From positions 124,001 through 188,000 of the forward strand of contig NZ_NOII01000003.1 in NCBI RefSeq assembly GCF_002245695.1: 64,000 nt of DNA, in the 5' to 3' direction. This document shows, in pieces, positions 35,948 through 45,249 of this stretch. The stretch is from Fictibacillus aquaticus (GTDB taxonomy: Bacteria > Bacillota > Bacilli > Bacillales > Fictibacillaceae). The notes below the pieces were generated by a model that did no database searches, was not told where the DNA came from, and saw nothing but the letters and a program-made list of their open reading frames with translations. The position numbers and the translations under genes are program-made. Each line of letters opens with the position of its first letter. Within the stretch, counting starts at the first letter, position 1.

Positions 35948-37468
35948 TTATGCCTCAACATAATCCCTTTCAAAATCTTCTCGATGCTGTTCAAAGTACT
36001 CTGCAATAATATCCTTATCAGAATGCGGGATTTTTTCTCCTTTTACAATCTGAGCACCGTTTATGCAGCCGCTCGTCAAGACGACCAGATCGCCTTCACG
36101 GCTGAGAGCAAGGGAGGATAAAACTCCTTCACGCCTTGTTGGTGCTCGATGAACATTGACTGCATGCTGATTCTTAAATCCGGTGATCACATGGCTGACG
36201 ATTTCGTTCGGATCGTTAAATCCTGGGTGATCGACGGTAACGACAACTTCATCCGCATGTCCTTCTATTACTTCCGCCATTTTCGGCATCTTGTCCCGGT
36301 CTCTTATGCCGATCCCGGCAATCATCACGATCAGTCTTTTGTGCGGCAGTTTTTTCACCTGTGCTAACAGGTTTGTCAGCGCGACAGGTGTGTGTGCGTA
36401 GTCCAAAATAATGTTCCTGCTGCCGTACTGCTGCAGCACTTCGAATCTTCCTTCTGGCCCTTCAATTCTCGGAATCGCATATAAAATCGATGGCAGAGAA
36501 TGGCCGAGCAGGACGGCGGTCCCGATCGCTGATAGCAGGTTCGCCACGTTATAATCTCCAAAAATCGGAGCTCGGACAATGTACGATTTGTTTTGAATCC
36601 TCAGCTCGAACGAAGTGCCTGTGCCGGACGTTCTCATGTTCATAGCGATGATGTCTGCTCCTGAATGCCTGTCCAGGCTGTATGTGATAACAGGTCCGGA
36701 AAAGCATTTAAGAATATCGCGTCCCATACCGCTGTCATCGATATTTACGACAGCCGTCTTTGCCTGCTGAAACAGCTTCAGCTTTGCTTTTTTATAGTTT
36801 TCAAACGTGTGATGAAATTCCAGGTGTTCCGGTGAAAGGTTTGTGTGTATCGCCACATCAAATGGTATCCCGGCAGTACGTTTCTGTTCAATGGCCACCG
36901 ACGATACCTCCATGGCAGCGAGTCGGTCGCCGTGAGTATAAATTTTTTCGAATATGCCGTGAAGGTCAGGAGCTTCCGGAGTGGTCGGCGTTGTTTGCTG
37001 AAAATCCATCTTTCCTTTGGACGTTAAAACTCCGTTCGTTCCAATAAGAGTAGAAGGTGTACCGAGCTGATTCATGAGTGACCGGACGTAAGCTGTTACC
37101 GTCGTCTTGCCGTTTGTACCTGTTACTCCGACTGTTGTAATTTTTTCGTGAGCACGGCTGTGAAATTGAATAGAAAGCTGTGCTAAAAAATCCCGCGCGA
37201 ATCTAACGATAACAAAAGTGATTTCGCTGTACTTAATGCTCAGCTGCTTTAAAATTTGTGCGTTCTCACCTGCGATCAGAACAGCGCCTTTTTCTATGGC
37301 CTGTTCAATATAATCATGTCCGTCATGATTTTCACCGCTCACACAAATAAAAGCAGACCCTTCAGCTGCTTTTCTGGAGTCGTATATAACGGAGGAAATG
37401 GCGACGTTGTCTTTTCCTATAATGTCTATTACTTCTGAGTTTTCAAGACTGCTGATACATATATTCAT
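35948..37468 (-). CDS. MurE-like UDP-MurNAc-peptide ligase paralogue
   Basis: 506 residues with the Mur ligase layout: N-terminal UDP-binding domain with SSVIYDSRKAAEGSAFICVSG, ATP loop GVTGTNGKTT (~residue 112), central TNLSPEHLEFH, and a C-terminal domain with LDYAHTP. Two MurE signatures deviate. The meso-diaminopimelate motif DNPR is DHPG here (~residue 411), losing the Arg that reads the DAP side chain, and the usual SSHAL is SSVAI. It lies alone, away from any division-cell-wall cluster. It may add a different amino acid or act on another muropeptide. ATG 37468 follows AAGGAG. Confidence 0.87.
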   Translation of the reverse strand: MNICISSLENSEVIDIIGKDNVAISSVIYDSRKAAEGSAFICVSGENHDGHDYIEQAIEKGAVLIAGENAQILKQLSIKYSEITFVIVRFARDFLAQLSIQFHSRAHEKITTVGVTGTNGKTTVTAYVRSLMNQLGTPSTLIGTNGVLTSKGKMDFQQTTPTTPEAPDLHGIFEKIYTHGDRLAAMEVSSVAIEQKRTAGIPFDVAIHTNLSPEHLEFHHTFENYKKAKLKLFQQAKTAVVNIDDSGMGRDILKCFSGPVITYSLDRHSGADIIAMNMRTSGTGTSFELRIQNKSYIVRAPIFGDYNVANLLSAIGTAVLLGHSLPSILYAIPRIEGPEGRFEVLQQYGSRNIILDYAHTPVALTNLLAQVKKLPHKRLIVMIAGIGIRDRDKMPKMAEVIEGHADEVVVTVDHPGFNDPNEIVSHVITGFKNQHAVNVHRAPTRREGVLSSLALSREGDLVVLTSGCINGAQIVKGEKIPHSDKDIIAEYFEQHREDFERDYVEA

Positions 37469-37574
37469 GGGTTTCTCCTTTTCAACTCTAAACTGGCGCG
37501 TATCCATCAATATTCCTTTACCCTTAAAAGCCAATAATAATGTCTGTTTCCCTTCATATGATCCGTTAGTGCTA

Positions 37575-37599
37575 GTTTTAATAGCTAGATTGAGGGAAT
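37575..37599 (+). promoter_or_regulatory. Candidate sigma-B promoter of the catalase gene
   Basis: GTTTTA, 13 bases, GGGAAT is close to the sigma-B pattern GTTTAA-N12-14-GGGTAT. Large catalases of Bacillus are known general-stress genes, which supports the reading. Confidence 0.55.
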
Positions 37600-37643
37600 A
37601 GGTTTTGAGAATGTACATAGCTTTTTAATGATCTGGAGGGATA

Positions 37644-39701
37644 ATGTTGAAAAAAGACGAACAACTAGAACAGTATCGATCGGATAATGATGGAAAAAAG
37701 CTAACGACGAATCAAGGTGTGCGCATCACAGACGATGAGCATTCATTAAAAGCGGGCCAGCGCGGTCCGACACTCATGGAAGATTTCCACTTCCGCGAAA
37801 AGATGACCCATTTTGACCATGAGCGCATTCCAGAGCGTATCGTTCATGCCCGCGGATATGCAGCACATGGTGTGTTTGAAGTGTATGAATCAATGAAAGA
37901 GTACACGAAAGCTGGGTTTCTTCAGGATCCTGGTGCTAAAACTCCAGTGTTCGTCCGTTTTTCAACGGTAGCCGGCTCGCGTGGATCGGGCGATACGGTC
38001 CGTGATGCCCGCGGGTTCGCGACAAAGTTTTATACTGAAGAAGGTAACTACGACCTCGTTGGAAATAATATTCCCGTGTTTTTTATTCAGGATGCGATAA
38101 AGTTTCCTGATTTGGTTCACTCATTTAAACCGGAGCCGCATAATGAAATGCCGCAGGCGTCGACAGCACATGATACGTTCTGGGATTTCGTCGCAAACAA
38201 TACAGAATCAGCCCACATGATCATGTGGGCGATGAGTGACCGAGCTATTCCGCGCAGTTTCCGTATGATGGAAGGGTTCGGCGTCCATACGTTCCGTTTT
38301 GTGAACGATCAGGGCAAGGCGCGTTTTGTAAAATTCCATTGGAAGCCTGTACTCGGCGTTCATTCTCTCGTGTGGGACGAGGCGCAAAAGATTGCGGGCA
38401 AGGATCCTGATTTCCACCGCCGCGATCTGTTCGAGGCGATCGAGATGGGCGATTATCCGGAGTATGAGCTTGGTGTTCAGATGATTGATGAGGAAGACGA
38501 ATTCAGCTTCGATTTTGATATTCTTGATCCGACGAAAGTATGGCCGGAGGAGCAAGTTCCGGTTAAGATTATCGGAAAAATGACGTTGAACAAAAACGTG
38601 GATAACGTGTTTGCAGAGACCGAACAGGTGGCATTCCATCCTGGTCATGTCGTGCCAGGCATCGATTTTTCGAATGACCCGCTGCTGCAAGGCCGTCTGT
38701 TCTCTTATACAGATACCCAGCTGTCACGTCTAGGAGGACCGAACTTCCACGAGATTCCGATCAACCGTCCGGTGTGTCCGTTCCACAATAACCAGCGTGA
38801 CGGCATGCACCGCATGACGATTGACCGCGGTCCTGTTTCTTATCATAAAAACTCGCTGCAAAAAGGGTATCCGCAGACTTCTTCTGTTGAGGAAGGCGGA
38901 TATGAGCATTATCAGGAAAAAGTAGATGGGAAGAAGGTAAGGCAGCGCAGCGAGAGCTTTGCCGACCATTATTCGCAGGCGCGACTGTTCTGGAACAGCA
39001 TGACGCCGGTCGAAAAACAGCATATCGTCAAGGCATTCTGTTTTGAGGTCGGAAAAGTAAAATCCAAGGACGTTCAGCAGCAGGTGGTGAATATGTTCAG
39101 CAACGTGGACGTATCGCTTGCTGAAGAAATCGCGTTGAGTGTCGGGGCGAAGGTGCCTGAAAATGCCGCAGCGGTTGACGTGAGCGCGACATCACCGGCA
39201 CTCAGTCAGGAAAAAACGGCGAAAAGCCCGAAGACGAGAAAAGTCGCTGTTCTTGTTGATAAAGGCTTTGATTATGCCGAGGTGACCGCTGTGCTGCAGG
39301 AATTGAAGAGTGCCGGCGTGATGCCAGAGGTGGTAGGCCGTCATTTAGGAAACGTGCTGAGTGCTGACGGGCAGCCGCTTGAGGCTCAAAAAACATTCCT
39401 GACAACAGACTCTGTACTGTATGACGGTGTGTACGTGGCCGGCAGCGAAGGATTCTTGGAAAGTGTGAAAAAGATGCCGGAAGTGGCGGACTTTATCACC
39501 GATACGTTCAAGCACTTCAAGACCCTTGGTGCATCCGGCATTGCGGCAGAGCTTGTCGTGTCGCTTTGCGAAGGGAAAGGGATCGTTAGTGAAGAAGCGG
39601 GTGTACTTCTGAATGAGGCAGGCGGAGATTCTGCTTCGTTTGGGAAGAAGCTCGTCGAGGCCGTGACCGTTGACAGGCATTGGGTGCGGGTGCAGCAATA
39701 A
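37644..39701 (+). CDS. katE: Large-subunit (HPII-type) monofunctional catalase
   Basis: Breaks hydrogen peroxide into water and oxygen. 685 residues, typical of clade 2 catalases: catalytic His in VHARGYAAHG (~residue 72), Asn in the DLVGNNIPVFF region, haem-ligand Tyr in RLFSYTDTQLSRLG (~residue 360), and a C-terminal flavodoxin/DJ-1-like domain (~residues 530-685, beginning RKVAVLVDKGFDYAEV) after a flexible linker. It is divergent from the MurE-like gene, with a possible sigma-B promoter. GGAGGG precedes ATG/TTG. The terminator follows at 39718. Confidence 0.94.
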   Translation: MLKKDEQLEQYRSDNDGKKLTTNQGVRITDDEHSLKAGQRGPTLMEDFHFREKMTHFDHERIPERIVHARGYAAHGVFEVYESMKEYTKAGFLQDPGAKTPVFVRFSTVAGSRGSGDTVRDARGFATKFYTEEGNYDLVGNNIPVFFIQDAIKFPDLVHSFKPEPHNEMPQASTAHDTFWDFVANNTESAHMIMWAMSDRAIPRSFRMMEGFGVHTFRFVNDQGKARFVKFHWKPVLGVHSLVWDEAQKIAGKDPDFHRRDLFEAIEMGDYPEYELGVQMIDEEDEFSFDFDILDPTKVWPEEQVPVKIIGKMTLNKNVDNVFAETEQVAFHPGHVVPGIDFSNDPLLQGRLFSYTDTQLSRLGGPNFHEIPINRPVCPFHNNQRDGMHRMTIDRGPVSYHKNSLQKGYPQTSSVEEGGYEHYQEKVDGKKVRQRSESFADHYSQARLFWNSMTPVEKQHIVKAFCFEVGKVKSKDVQQQVVNMFSNVDVSLAEEIALSVGAKVPENAAAVDVSATSPALSQEKTAKSPKTRKVAVLVDKGFDYAEVTAVLQELKSAGVMPEVVGRHLGNVLSADGQPLEAQKTFLTTDSVLYDGVYVAGSEGFLESVKKMPEVADFITDTFKHFKTLGASGIAAELVVSLCEGKGIVSEEAGVLLNEAGGDSASFGKKLVEAVTVDRHWVRVQQ

Positions 39702-39717
39702 TAATGTGAGGATAGAG

Positions 39718-39758
39718 CAGGTTCCATGGTGTAGATGCCGTGGGACCTGTTTTTTTTG
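39718..39758 (+). terminator. Terminator of the catalase gene
   Basis: CAGGTTCCATGG and CCGTGGGACCTG pair with G-U steps, followed by eight T. Confidence 0.8.
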
Positions 39759-39808
39759 CGTAAGAGCGGAGTGAGTTCACGGGGGAGTAATTGAATTTGA
39801 GGCGAGGT

Positions 39809-39972
39809 GCAAATAAACGGTTAATGCTGCAAACAAACGTGTCGATAAATAAATATGAAGTATGTGCAAAAGTGAGCATGCAAACAAATTTTGAGATTTG
39901 CAAATAAGAGGCCGAAATTTGCAAATAAAACGTTAAGATTTGCAAATAAATAGCTCGGATCTGCAAATAAAA
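39809..39972. repeat. Phased 20-21 base array C (core GCAAATAA)
   Basis: GCAAATAA-like cores start at 39809, 39829, 39866, 39880, 39900, 39921, 39942 and 39963, with spacings 20, 37, 14, 20, 21, 21 and 21; the first half is more degraded. The core equals that of array A on the opposite strand. It follows the catalase terminator and is followed by hairpin R3. Confidence 0.82.
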
Positions 39973-39979
39973 TAATCGC

Positions 39980-39994
39980 GGGGTACCGTACCCC
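39980..39994. repeat. Hairpin element R3, minimal palindrome
   Basis: GGGGTACCGTACCCC is a short palindrome made from the tip sequence of the R family with no interior. It is 53 bases before the AraC-type gene. Confidence 0.65.
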
Positions 39995-40047
39995 ACAATT
40001 CCATTTATAATAAAGAGAAATCTATTAAAACGGCAGGGGTATAAGAG

Positions 40048-40980
40048 ATGAACGAGCAGCAAAGCCGCATTTATAAAGTGCTGGATTACATACATAGCAA
40101 TCTAAACGAAAATTTGCCTTTAGACGTTCTTGCTGAGAAGTCCACCTATTCTTCCTTCCATTTTCATCGTCTTTTTGCGGAAGTCATGCAAGAGACACCT
40201 GCTGATTATGTGAAGCGTGTGAGACTGGAAAAGGCAGCGCATATGCTCATTTATGAACCTCATGTTTCGGTGACAGAAATCGCCTACGAGTGCGGTTTTG
40301 GCTCGCTGTCTTATTTCACGACGGCGTTCAAGGATACTTTTCAAAACAGCCCTAAAGCTTGGCGTGAGGGCGGCTATCTTGAAAGATTTTCGAAGCCGTA
40401 TCTGCATAGCAAGAAATCTAAACAAATGAGCAAAAATCAGAAAGAAAGCGGCGGGGAAAATCCATATAATCAAATTCAAAGGCTGAATCTTGAAAAGGTA
40501 ACGACAGTGGAGCTTCCTGAGCGGACGTTTGTTTTTGCCCCGCACTTTGGAGCGTATTCAGAGGATATTGCAGAAACTTGGGAACAGGTTTACAGCTGGG
40601 TGAAGGCGAGAAACCTGTTATCAGCCAACAGCATGATAATCGGTTTGCCGCAAAACAATCCATACATTACCCCGCATGATAAATGCCGGTATGACTGCTG
40701 TATCTCTATTCCCGGCGAACTGAGCAGCTCAGAACAGGCGGCTAGCGTAACAATCCCAGGCGGAAGGTATGTATTTTACGAGTTTGAGGAGCCGGTTGCT
40801 TACGAGGATCGCCAGCTGTTAATCGAATGCTACGCTGAAATATACAGCATCTGGCTGCCGAGAAGCGGTTACCGTTATTTGGGCAATCCGGTCGAAATCG
40901 TTCAGGTAGAGGAAGTTCGAGGCACACTTGATCTGTTATGCAGAATTAAAAGCATTGCGCTTCCGATTGAGCCGAAATAA
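40048..40980 (+). CDS. AraC-family regulator with GyrI-like ligand domain
   Basis: 310 residues. N-terminal double HTH (LPLDVLAEKSTYSSFHFHRLF, then VTEIAYECGFGSLSYFTTAFKDTF, then the PKAWR end) occupies residues ~8-110. The C-terminal half from ~150 (TVELPERTFVFAPHFGAYSE) is a GyrI/BmrR-type small-molecule binding domain that often senses drugs. ATG follows TATAAGAG. The DUF1761 gene starts 19 bases later and may be co-transcribed. Confidence 0.92.
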   Translation: MNEQQSRIYKVLDYIHSNLNENLPLDVLAEKSTYSSFHFHRLFAEVMQETPADYVKRVRLEKAAHMLIYEPHVSVTEIAYECGFGSLSYFTTAFKDTFQNSPKAWREGGYLERFSKPYLHSKKSKQMSKNQKESGGENPYNQIQRLNLEKVTTVELPERTFVFAPHFGAYSEDIAETWEQVYSWVKARNLLSANSMIIGLPQNNPYITPHDKCRYDCCISIPGELSSSEQAASVTIPGGRYVFYEFEEPVAYEDRQLLIECYAEIYSIWLPRSGYRYLGNPVEIVQVEEVRGTLDLLCRIKSIALPIEPK

Positions 40981-40999
40981 TGAGAGGCAGGAAAATAAA

Positions 41000-41401
41000 A
41001 TGGTTGAGTTGCAGAATTTAAATCTATTAGCCGTGCTGGCAGGCGGTTTTATTTACATGCTGTTTGGCGCACTGTATTATTCACCGATTGCGTTTGGTAA
41101 AACGTGGACGGTGATCCACCAGGAAAGGTTCAGCGCATACGGCGATGGTGCAAAATACGGTGTGGCCGCGGCTGCCGCGTTTATTAGCTCCTTTTTAATC
41201 GCTGTGATCGTAAACGATGCTGGGGCAGATAGCGTGGCAGACGGATTAGTGATCGGATTGATTCTCGGGTTGCTTATCGCTGTTGCACTATTAAAAAACA
41301 TGATGTTTGGCATGATGCCGAAGAAGGCGTATTTCATCGCAGCAGGTGATCACGCTATTATCTATATTGTGCTGGCTGTACTGCATGCAGTTTGGCGTTA
41401 A
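41000..41401 (+). CDS. DUF1761 membrane protein
   Basis: 133 residues with four hydrophobic segments (about 8-25, 53-70, 78-95 and 110-130). The N-terminus AGGFIYMLFGALYYSPIAFGKTW is typical of DUF1761. ATG 41000 follows AGGCAGG; a longer in-frame start overlaps the AraC gene and is unlikely. Function unknown; context suggests control by the AraC regulator. Confidence 0.83.
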   Translation: MVELQNLNLLAVLAGGFIYMLFGALYYSPIAFGKTWTVIHQERFSAYGDGAKYGVAAAAAFISSFLIAVIVNDAGADSVADGLVIGLILGLLIAVALLKNMMFGMMPKKAYFIAAGDHAIIYIVLAVLHAVWR

Positions 41402-41404
41402 GGG

Positions 41405-41440
41405 GAATGCTCCGGTCTATTAGACTGGAGTTTTTTATTT
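41405..41440 (+). terminator. Rho-independent terminator
   Basis: CTCCGGTCT and AGACTGGAG arms followed by TTTTTTATTT. Confidence 0.8.
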
Positions 41441-41529
41441 ACCTGTATGCGAATTGCTTTCCATTATTTTTACAGAACGATATACTGTGCATAATAACCG
41501 ATGAGTTTTAAAGCGGGAGGACGATAGAA

Positions 41530-42246
41530 ATGAAAGTAGAAATCTGGTCAGATATCGCATGTCCATTTTGTTATATAGGAAAAAGAAAGTTTGAGACGGC
41601 GCTGGAGGATTTCGGGCAGAGTGCCGATATCGAAATAGAATTCAAAAGCTTTGAACTGGATCCTAACGCCAAAAAGGGTACAAACATGAGCAACTACGAG
41701 ATGCTTGCTGCGAAATATGGCATGAGCATTGAACAGGCGAAGGTAACTAGTAATAATGTAGCTCAGCAGGCGCGAGCTGTAGGGCTGGAGTTTGATTTTG
41801 ATAAAAACATTCTAACGAACACGAAGGATGCTCATAGGCTTCTTCATCTAGCTAAGGAAAAAGGCAAAATGATAGAGCTGAAAGAGCGTATATTAAAGGC
41901 TTACTTCACAGAAGGACTGGATGTCGGCGATCATGAAGTGCTGGCTGGGCTGGCTGAGGATGCTGGTCTGAGCAAAGAAGAAGCGAGCCGCGTGCTGACA
42001 GACGGTTCTTACAGTGCAGCGGTGGAGCACGATGAAAATGAAGCACGCGAGCTTGGAATCACAGGAGTACCGTTCTTCGTATTCAACCGAAAATATGCCG
42101 TATCAGGCGCACAGAATCCGGAGCATTTCCTCGATGTGCTAAACCAGGTGTACGAAGAGGAAAAAGGGAAGCCGGCGCTTAAAATGATGAACAGCAAGGC
42201 GAAAACTGAGTACTGCTCTGGAGATAATTGCGGAGAAGAAGAATAG
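41530..42246 (+). CDS. DsbA-family oxidoreductase (FrnE/YwbO-like)
   Basis: 238 residues with thioredoxin-fold active site CPFC (residues 12-15, in SDIACPFCYIGK), an inserted helical domain, and the cis-Pro loop GITGVPFFVFN (~residue 175). No signal peptide, so cytoplasmic like FrnE. The C-terminus carries two extra Cys (EYCSGDNCGEEE), which may bind metal or act in redox. GCGGGAGGA precedes ATG. Monocistronic with a strong terminator. Confidence 0.92.
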   Translation: MKVEIWSDIACPFCYIGKRKFETALEDFGQSADIEIEFKSFELDPNAKKGTNMSNYEMLAAKYGMSIEQAKVTSNNVAQQARAVGLEFDFDKNILTNTKDAHRLLHLAKEKGKMIELKERILKAYFTEGLDVGDHEVLAGLAEDAGLSKEEASRVLTDGSYSAAVEHDENEARELGITGVPFFVFNRKYAVSGAQNPEHFLDVLNQVYEEEKGKPALKMMNSKAKTEYCSGDNCGEEE

Positions 42247-42252
42247 TTTATA

Positions 42253-42290
42253 TTAAAAAACCACACAGCTTCGCTGTGTGGTTTTTTTGA
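42253..42290 (+). terminator. Terminator of the DsbA-like gene
   Basis: AAAAAACCACACAGC and GCTGTGTGGTTTTTTT form a stem with loop TTC, with A and T runs on both sides. Confidence 0.9.
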
Positions 42291-42303
42291 TGTGAAGCTT
42301 TGT

Positions 42304-42369
42304 GGGGTCCGATACCATTCCGTAAATCGGCCGCTATAGCATCGATTACGGTGAATGGTACCGGACCCC
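42304..42369. repeat. Hairpin element R4
   Basis: GGGGTCCGATACCATTC and GAATGGTACCGGACCCC are inverted arms (one mismatch). The interior continues to pair (CCGTAAATCG with CGATTACGG). It lies between the convergent DsbA-like and pepT genes, 6 bases from the pepT stop. Confidence 0.82.
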
Positions 42370-42375
42370 GATGTT

Positions 42376-43608
42376 TTAAGCTCTTTCTTCGTAAAGCTTG
42401 ATGATCTCGATCATAACGTTGACGGCTTTTTCCATGTTGTCGACGGAGACGAACTCGTATTTGCCGTGGTAGTTTTCACCGCCTGTGAAGATGTTTGGCG
42501 TCGGCAGCCCCATGTAGGATAGCTGTGATCCGTCTGTGCCGCCGCGGATCGGTTCAATGATCGGCTTTATATCGAACTTTTTCATCGCATCAGAAGCGAT
42601 TTCGACGATTTCCTTTACAGGCTCGATCTTTTCGCGCATGTTGTAGTACTGGTCGCCCATCTCAAGTGTTACGCTTTTTTCGCCGTACTTTTCTTGGAAT
42701 TCAGCGACTGTTTCCTGAATAAGTGCTTTGCGCGCTTCGAATTGATCGCGGTCATGGTCGCGGATGATGTAACCGAGTCTTGTATCCTCTACATCACCTG
42801 TGATGCCAGTCAGGTGGAAGAAGCCTTCGTAGTTTTCCGTATGCTCAGGTGCTTCGTCAGCTGGCAGCGCGCTGTTGAATTCCATCGCAATTTTCGCAGA
42901 GTTGACCATTTTTCCTTTTGCCGTGCCTGGGTGGACGTTCGTTCCTTTAAAGTTGATTTTTGCGTAAGCGGCGTTGAAGCTTTCGTACTGAAGCTCTCCG
43001 AGAGGTCCGCCGTCCATCGTGTAGGCATATTTCGCGCGGAATGCTTCCACATCGAATTTATGCGGTCCACGTCCGATCTCTTCGTCAGGTGTGAATGCGA
43101 CGCGGATTTCGCCGTGTTTGATTTCCGGGTTGGCGATCAGGTGCGCCATCGCAGTCATGATTTCAGCGATACCCGCTTTGTTATCTGCGCCAAGAAGGGT
43201 CGTTCCGTCTGTTGTGATGAGTGTGTGACCGACATAGTTTTTGAGATTAGGGAACATGTCGGGTGACAGTACGACATCCAGCTCTTCGTTAAGGACGATG
43301 TTACCGCCGTCATAATTTTCACGAAGCTGCGGGTTTACGTTCGTCCCTGTAAAATCAGTTGCTGTATCTACGTGAGCAAGAAATCCAATCGTTGGCACAT
43401 CTTTATCTGTATTTGAAGGCAAAGTCGCCATCACATAGCCGTTGTCATCGATCGTTACTTCTTCCATTCCGATAAATTTAAGCTCGCCGACAAGCTGGTT
43501 GGCAAGCTCAAGCTGTCCAGGTGTGGACGGACAAGAAGCATTCGCATAGCTTGACTGCGTATCTACTTTTACATAAGAGGTGAGGCGTTCGATCAATTCG
43601 TTCTTCAT
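42376..43608 (-). CDS. pepT: Peptidase T (tripeptide aminopeptidase)
   Basis: M20 family zinc aminopeptidase releasing N-terminal residues from tripeptides in the cytoplasm. 410 residues with the metal-binding [10 protein letters not shown] (~residue 78), [10 protein letters not shown] (~140, bridging Asp), [10 protein letters not shown] (~175, catalytic Glu) and a late [20 protein letters not shown] 43608 follows AAAGGGAG; the in-frame ATG 24 bases upstream has no ribosome site. Confidence 0.95.
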   Translation of the reverse strand: MKNELIERLTSYVKVDTQSSYANASCPSTPGQLELANQLVGELKFIGMEEVTIDDNGYVMATLPSNTDKDVPTIGFLAHVDTATDFTGTNVNPQLRENYDGGNIVLNEELDVVLSPDMFPNLKNYVGHTLITTDGTTLLGADNKAGIAEIMTAMAHLIANPEIKHGEIRVAFTPDEEIGRGPHKFDVEAFRAKYAYTMDGGPLGELQYESFNAAYAKINFKGTNVHPGTAKGKMVNSAKIAMEFNSALPADEAPEHTENYEGFFHLTGITGDVEDTRLGYIIRDHDRDQFEARKALIQETVAEFQEKYGEKSVTLEMGDQYYNMREKIEPVKEIVEIASDAMKKFDIKPIIEPIRGGTDGSQLSYMGLPTPNIFTGGENYHGKYEFVSVDNMEKAVNVMIEIIKLYEERA

Positions 43609-43647
43609 TTCTTCATCTCCCTTTGAGTACATATGTATATTCTACCA

Positions 43648-44208
43648 TTATAGCTGGAATCTGGTTTTAATGAGCTCTGCCGTTTCAGCTGCTGATAGAT
43701 TTGTATTGTTGATTTTGATGTAATTTTCCCTTGTTATTTCGCCATCTCGAGAGTTGAGGCGGTATTTTTCCATCGACGTTACAACATCGTGATCCGACCA
43801 CTCCAAATCACGTTTCGTCGGTTTGTGCTGCAGCCGGTGCTCCGTCCTGTTTCGTTCGAGTCTCGTGTTGAGTTCAGATTCCAGCTCAACAAAATAAACT
43901 TCGGCTCCATAAGATTCAAACAGCTCAACTGTCCGGTTCACAAAATCCCAATCGCTTTGCTCGTTGAACGCCCATACATATGTAAAAATAAGCCCGTACA
44001 TATTGCTCTTTGCAGCTTCCTCAAACATCTCCTCTCGAAAAAGGTTCACGAGCCGGTTGAACGGCTTTGTGCCGTAATCAAAAAAAGGAACAATCAGATC
44101 GATCGTCATATGGTTATGAAAAAGCTTGAGCTGTGTGGTTTTCTCCAGCTCATGACCGATCGTCATTTTGCCCGCAGCTTGCGGACCGAATAGCAGGATA
44201 AACTTCAT
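43648..44208 (-). CDS. P-loop kinase-like ATPase
   Basis: 186 residues with Walker A GPQAAGKMT at residues 8-16 near the start, a helical lid with Arg-rich NTRLERNRTEHR (~residue 110), and layout like small-molecule kinases (shikimate/chloramphenicol phosphotransferase type). The start overlaps the stop of the EamA transporter (ATGA), so the two are co-transcribed. Substrate unknown. Confidence 0.83.
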   Translation of the reverse strand: MKFILLFGPQAAGKMTIGHELEKTTQLKLFHNHMTIDLIVPFFDYGTKPFNRLVNLFREEMFEEAAKSNMYGLIFTYVWAFNEQSDWDFVNRTVELFESYGAEVYFVELESELNTRLERNRTEHRLQHKPTKRDLEWSDHDVVTSMEKYRLNSRDGEITRENYIKINNTNLSAAETAELIKTRFQL

Positions 44209-45110
44209 AGTGAATTTTCCTTTCCTTTTTCAAGTACAGCAATGCTTTGTATGTCTCTCTGACTCGCCAAATACACACCGGCAAACACGAGAAGCCCGCC
44301 GAAAACCTGAACGGCTGTAATGCTATTTCCGAGCAGCATGCTTAAGATGGCCGTGAAAACTGTGATCAAGTTCAAATAGATACCGGCTTTTCCTGGGCCG
44401 GTTTTGCGGATTGCTGTATTCCAAAGAATATACGAGCATACAGAAGGAAACAGTGCAATGTAAATAAGTCCGGACGCCGCATGCCAGCTGATCTGCTGAG
44501 GAAGGCTGCTAGTCAGGAAGAAAGGCAGAGTGACGGCAAGACCGAGCACGACAGAAACAGACGTCGCTGCGATCGGAGGAATGTCCTTTAAACTGCGGCC
44601 GATGATAGAGTACAGCGTCCATACAAGAATCGCGAGCAGCATGAGCAGATCGCCTTGATTGTAGCTCATAGTGAAAACTTGAAGGACATGGCCATCTGTC
44701 AGAACGAACAAAACGCCGACTAGAGAAAGTAACAGACCCATTATGTTTTTTCGCGAAATCTTTTCTTTTAGCATTAAAAAGGAGAACAGGACCATAACGG
44801 CGGGGTTGAGTGAATTGACGAGTGCCGCGTTCATAGAAGAGGTGTGCTGCAATGCCTCGTATAGAATCGTGTTATAGCCGACGATGCCGAGCAGGGACAG
44901 AAGCAGAAGTGTCTTCCATTTTCTCCAAACGAGCCGCCAGTCGGGTTTTTCCATATAATGAGCGGCCGGGAACAGAAGGAACACGGCAATCAGCCAGCGG
45001 GAAAACGTAAGCTGGACGGGAGAAAGCTCCGTCACAACGCTTTTGGCAAACACATAGTTACCTGCCCAAAAAAGGGTGGCGAAAATAAGAAATACATAAT
45101 ATTTTTTCAT
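44205..45110 (-). CDS. EamA-family (DMT) transporter
   Basis: 301 residues with ten membrane segments arranged as two EamA repeats (about 4-135 and 150-290). Typical phrases are ATLFWAGNYVFAKSV at the N-terminus, SSMNAALVNSLNPAVMVLFS in the first repeat and PSVCSYILWNTAI in the second. Likely exports amino acids or other metabolites. Divergent from the tandem GNAT gene; the start has only a weak ribosome site. Confidence 0.9.
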   Translation of the reverse strand: MKKYYVFLIFATLFWAGNYVFAKSVVTELSPVQLTFSRWLIAVFLLFPAAHYMEKPDWRLVWRKWKTLLLLSLLGIVGYNTILYEALQHTSSMNAALVNSLNPAVMVLFSFLMLKEKISRKNIMGLLLSLVGVLFVLTDGHVLQVFTMSYNQGDLLMLLAILVWTLYSIIGRSLKDIPPIAATSVSVVLGLAVTLPFFLTSSLPQQISWHAASGLIYIALFPSVCSYILWNTAIRKTGPGKAGIYLNLITVFTAILSMLLGNSITAVQVFGGLLVFAGVYLASQRDIQSIAVLEKGKENSL

Positions 45111-45249
45111 AGTGAGCCCATACTCTCTGATGATTTGTCTTAATTTTCAACCAATAATAACAGATGGGACAGGTTGATTCAATGTGTAAAAAATTTACAG
45201 TGCATCATGAGAGTTTTATAATATGAAGTGAAAAAGGGGGCTGAAGAGG

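Noticed and set aside
39586-40095. Minus-strand ORF of 169 codons with YLQI repeats
   Set aside because: It covers array C and overlaps both catalase and AraC genes on the other strand; no ribosome site.
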